In this document: positions 41,895 to 43,194 of the stretch, piece after piece
Position numbering within the stretch: the first letter of the stretch is position 1
Layout: every line of letters begins with the position of its first letter
Source of the DNA: Salinicola halophilus
GTDB taxonomy: Bacteria; Pseudomonadota; Gammaproteobacteria; Pseudomonadales; Halomonadaceae
Assembly (NCBI RefSeq): GCF_003206155.1
Contig: NZ_PZJV01000006.1
Location: forward strand, 1-43,194
Direction: 5' to 3'
Length of the DNA: 43,194 bases
Notes under the pieces: model-generated
Databases searched by the model: none
Told to the model about the DNA's origin: nothing
The model's input: only the letters and a program-made list of their open reading frames with translations
Position numbers and translations under genes: made by a program

Positions 41895-42893
41895 ATGCCC
41901 ACTCGCTCGACTGCCCCGAGAAACCCCACCGGTGCCTCGATCACCGGCGCCCTGCTGATCAGCACGCTTCTCGCTGGCTGCAGCGCCGTCCCCCAGCCCA
42001 CGTCGCTGGCCACCGCCGAGCTCGAGGCGAGCACGCCGGGCGTGAGCTGGTGCGGCACCCTGGTGCTGCCGAGCAAGTGGCAGGACGGCACGCCGGTGGG
42101 CGGGCTTTCGGATCTCGGCTGGGACGAGGACGAGTCGATGCTCTTTCTGGTCTCGGATCGCGGCTGGCTGCACCGTGCCCGGCTCGACTTCACCGGCAGC
42201 GGAGAGCTTCGCGACTACCAACCGCTCGATACTTACCCGCTGCGGAGCCGACAGGGGAGCATTCTCGAGAGCGAGCGCAGCGACGCCGAATCACTCGTGC
42301 TGGAGAACGCTCGCGACGGCGTTCGCGGCAACACCCAGCTGGTGATCGGGTTCGAGGGCGATGCCCGCTGGCAACGCTTCTATCCTTCCGGCCTCGCCGG
42401 CGAAGCCCCGCACCGTTCGGCCAGGCTCGCGGACACCCAGCCCAACGCTGGGCTGGAGGGGCTGGCCGATCTGCCCGGTTTCGGGCTGATCGGCGGGATC
42501 GAGTCGTCGCCCGAAGGGTGGCCCGACACGCTCACGCGGCTTTTCACCCTCGACGGCGAGCACGAGTGGCGCTATCCGCTGGCGAGCGACACGAACTCGG
42601 CACTGACCGCCCTCGAAGCGCTCGATGGCGATCTGTTGGTGCTCGAGCGCGCCTACACGCCGCCGGCGTCGGTGGTGATCAACCTGCGCCGGGCGGCACT
42701 GGCCAAGAACGGCAGCGTCACGGTCACCGATCTCGCCCGCCTCTCCAACGGCGAAGGCTGGTCGGTGGACAACTTCGAGGGGCTCACCCGGATCGGCGAC
42801 GGCCGTTACCTCATGGTCAGCGACGACAACTTCAGCCTGCTGCAGCGCACCCTGCTCAGCTGTTTCACGATCGACGAGGCCAACGCGAGCTGA
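41895..42893 (+). CDS. Lipoprotein with esterase-like phytase domain
   Basis: From ATG 41895 the protein has 332 residues. The N-terminus is a lipoprotein signal: basic start, hydrophobic stretch at about 16-27, lipobox LAGC with Cys29, and Ser at +2, which favours outer-membrane sorting. The rest resembles the esterase-like phytase (beta-propeller) family: GGLSDLGWDEDESMLFLVSDRG near 65-86, AGLEGLADLPGFGLIGGIE near 183-201, and DNFEGLTRIGDGRYLMVSDDNF near 294-315. Enzymatic activity is unproved for most of this family and the substrate here is unknown. An ATG at 41826 is possible but lies upstream of the likely promoter. Confidence 0.82.
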   Translation: MPTRSTAPRNPTGASITGALLISTLLAGCSAVPQPTSLATAELEASTPGVSWCGTLVLPSKWQDGTPVGGLSDLGWDEDESMLFLVSDRGWLHRARLDFTGSGELRDYQPLDTYPLRSRQGSILESERSDAESLVLENARDGVRGNTQLVIGFEGDARWQRFYPSGLAGEAPHRSARLADTQPNAGLEGLADLPGFGLIGGIESSPEGWPDTLTRLFTLDGEHEWRYPLASDTNSALTALEALDGDLLVLERAYTPPASVVINLRRAALAKNGSVTVTDLARLSNGEGWSVDNFEGLTRIGDGRYLMVSDDNFSLLQRTLLSCFTIDEANAS

Positions 42894-42931
42894 ACCGGGT
42901 CAGGCGGCCATTCGCCGTCGCGCGCCTCCTC

Positions 42932-43027
42932 ACGCTCGCCGGCCCTTCCATTACCATGCTCGCCGACTCTCTCACCGCCACGCTCACCGGCCCTCCCATC
43001 GCCACGCTCGCCGACGCTCTCACCGGA
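42932..43027 (+). repeat. Imperfect 48-bp tandem repeat, two copies
   Basis: Units 42932-42979 and 42980-43027 share most of their bases and the core GCTCGCCGACxCTCTCACCG. The 48-bp length would be 16 codons, but no gene can be supported here. The repeat starts 39 bp after the phytase-like stop. Confidence 0.75.
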
Positions 43028-43053
43028 CCTCGCCACTGACCGGTGCCAGCCCT

Positions 43054-43091
43054 CTCGCAACGTAGCGGCAACCTCGCAACGTAGCGGCAAC
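43054..43091 (+). repeat. Exact 19-bp tandem duplication
   Basis: CTCGCAACGTAGCGGCAAC twice, at 43054-43072 and 43073-43091, in the non-coding tail of the window. Confidence 0.92.
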
Positions 43092-43133
43092 GCCTCGACC
43101 CGCCGAACAAAACGGCGCATACTTCGCCGCTCT

Positions 43134-43152
43134 GTAAATGAGAATTGTTATT
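43134..43152 (+). promoter_or_regulatory. Fur-box-like iron-regulatory site at the right edge
   Basis: The 19-bp stretch matches 13 of 19 positions of the classic Fur consensus and is a local AT-rich island. It is 42 bases from the window end and so probably controls a gene just outside, on the plus strand. Confidence 0.5.
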
Positions 43153-43194
43153 CTTTGATGGCGCGGCGCTCTATCCGCCAGCGAGGCCGGTCAG

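Overview
This 43-kb window is housekeeping chromosome from a GC-rich gammaproteobacterium. Gene orders match Pseudomonas and enterobacterial blocks: sfsA-dksA-gluQ-pcnB-folK-panBC, secG-tRNA-Leu-tRNA-fMet-rimP-nusA-infB-rbfA-truB-rpsO-pnp, pilTU/yggS-proC-yggT-metXW, and dapB-carAB-greA/yhbY-rlmE-ftsH-folP-glmM-tpiA. The mixture, the acidic proteins and the MetX/MetW pair suggest a halophilic relative of Pseudomonas such as Halomonadaceae. That placement is an inference. I see no insertion sequence, phage, CRISPR array or integron.

Layout. 1-9.1 kb: a possible rRNA promoter at the left edge, tyrS (-) divergent from anmK (+), the twitching ATPases pilU and pilT (-), then yggS, proC, yggT, metX, metW (+). 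9.1-11.6 kb: sfsA (-), dksA and gluQ (+). 11.6-12.5 kb: an 892-bp gap without a protein gene, the most notable part of the window. 12.5-19 kb: pcnB, folK, panB, panC, a GNAT acetyltransferase, coaA and an acyltransferase-3 membrane protein (+). 19.2-28.9 kb: pnp, rpsO, truB, rbfA, infB, nusA, rimP, tRNA-fMet, tRNA-Leu and secG, all on the minus strand. 28.9-34.9 kb: tpiA, glmM, folP, ftsH, rlmE (-). 35.2-41.7 kb: yhbY (+), then greA, carB, carA, dapB (-). 41.9-43.2 kb: a lipoprotein with an esterase-like phytase domain, short tandem repeats and a Fur-box-like site.

Main discovery candidate. Between gluQ and pcnB lies a sigma-54 promoter (GG-N10-GC), a transcript of about 447 nt with eight AAnAAnAA-type CA motifs, and a strong intrinsic terminator. 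This is the architecture and synteny of CrcZ, the Pseudomonas RNA that sequesters Hfq/Crc in catabolite repression. Five of the CA motifs sit in 14-15-nt apical loops of separate small hairpins. The two-component genes cbrA and cbrB, which lie between gluQ and crcZ in Pseudomonas, are absent here, so the RNA stands alone.

Other points: initiator tRNA with a U1.U72 mispair and its own promoter and terminator; seven perfect copies of a 7-bp repeat abutting the greA stop; an exact 25-bp duplication over the dksA stop; a GNAT gene inside a pantothenate/CoA gene run; and a terminator hairpin upstream of carA that could be a dapB terminator or an attenuator.
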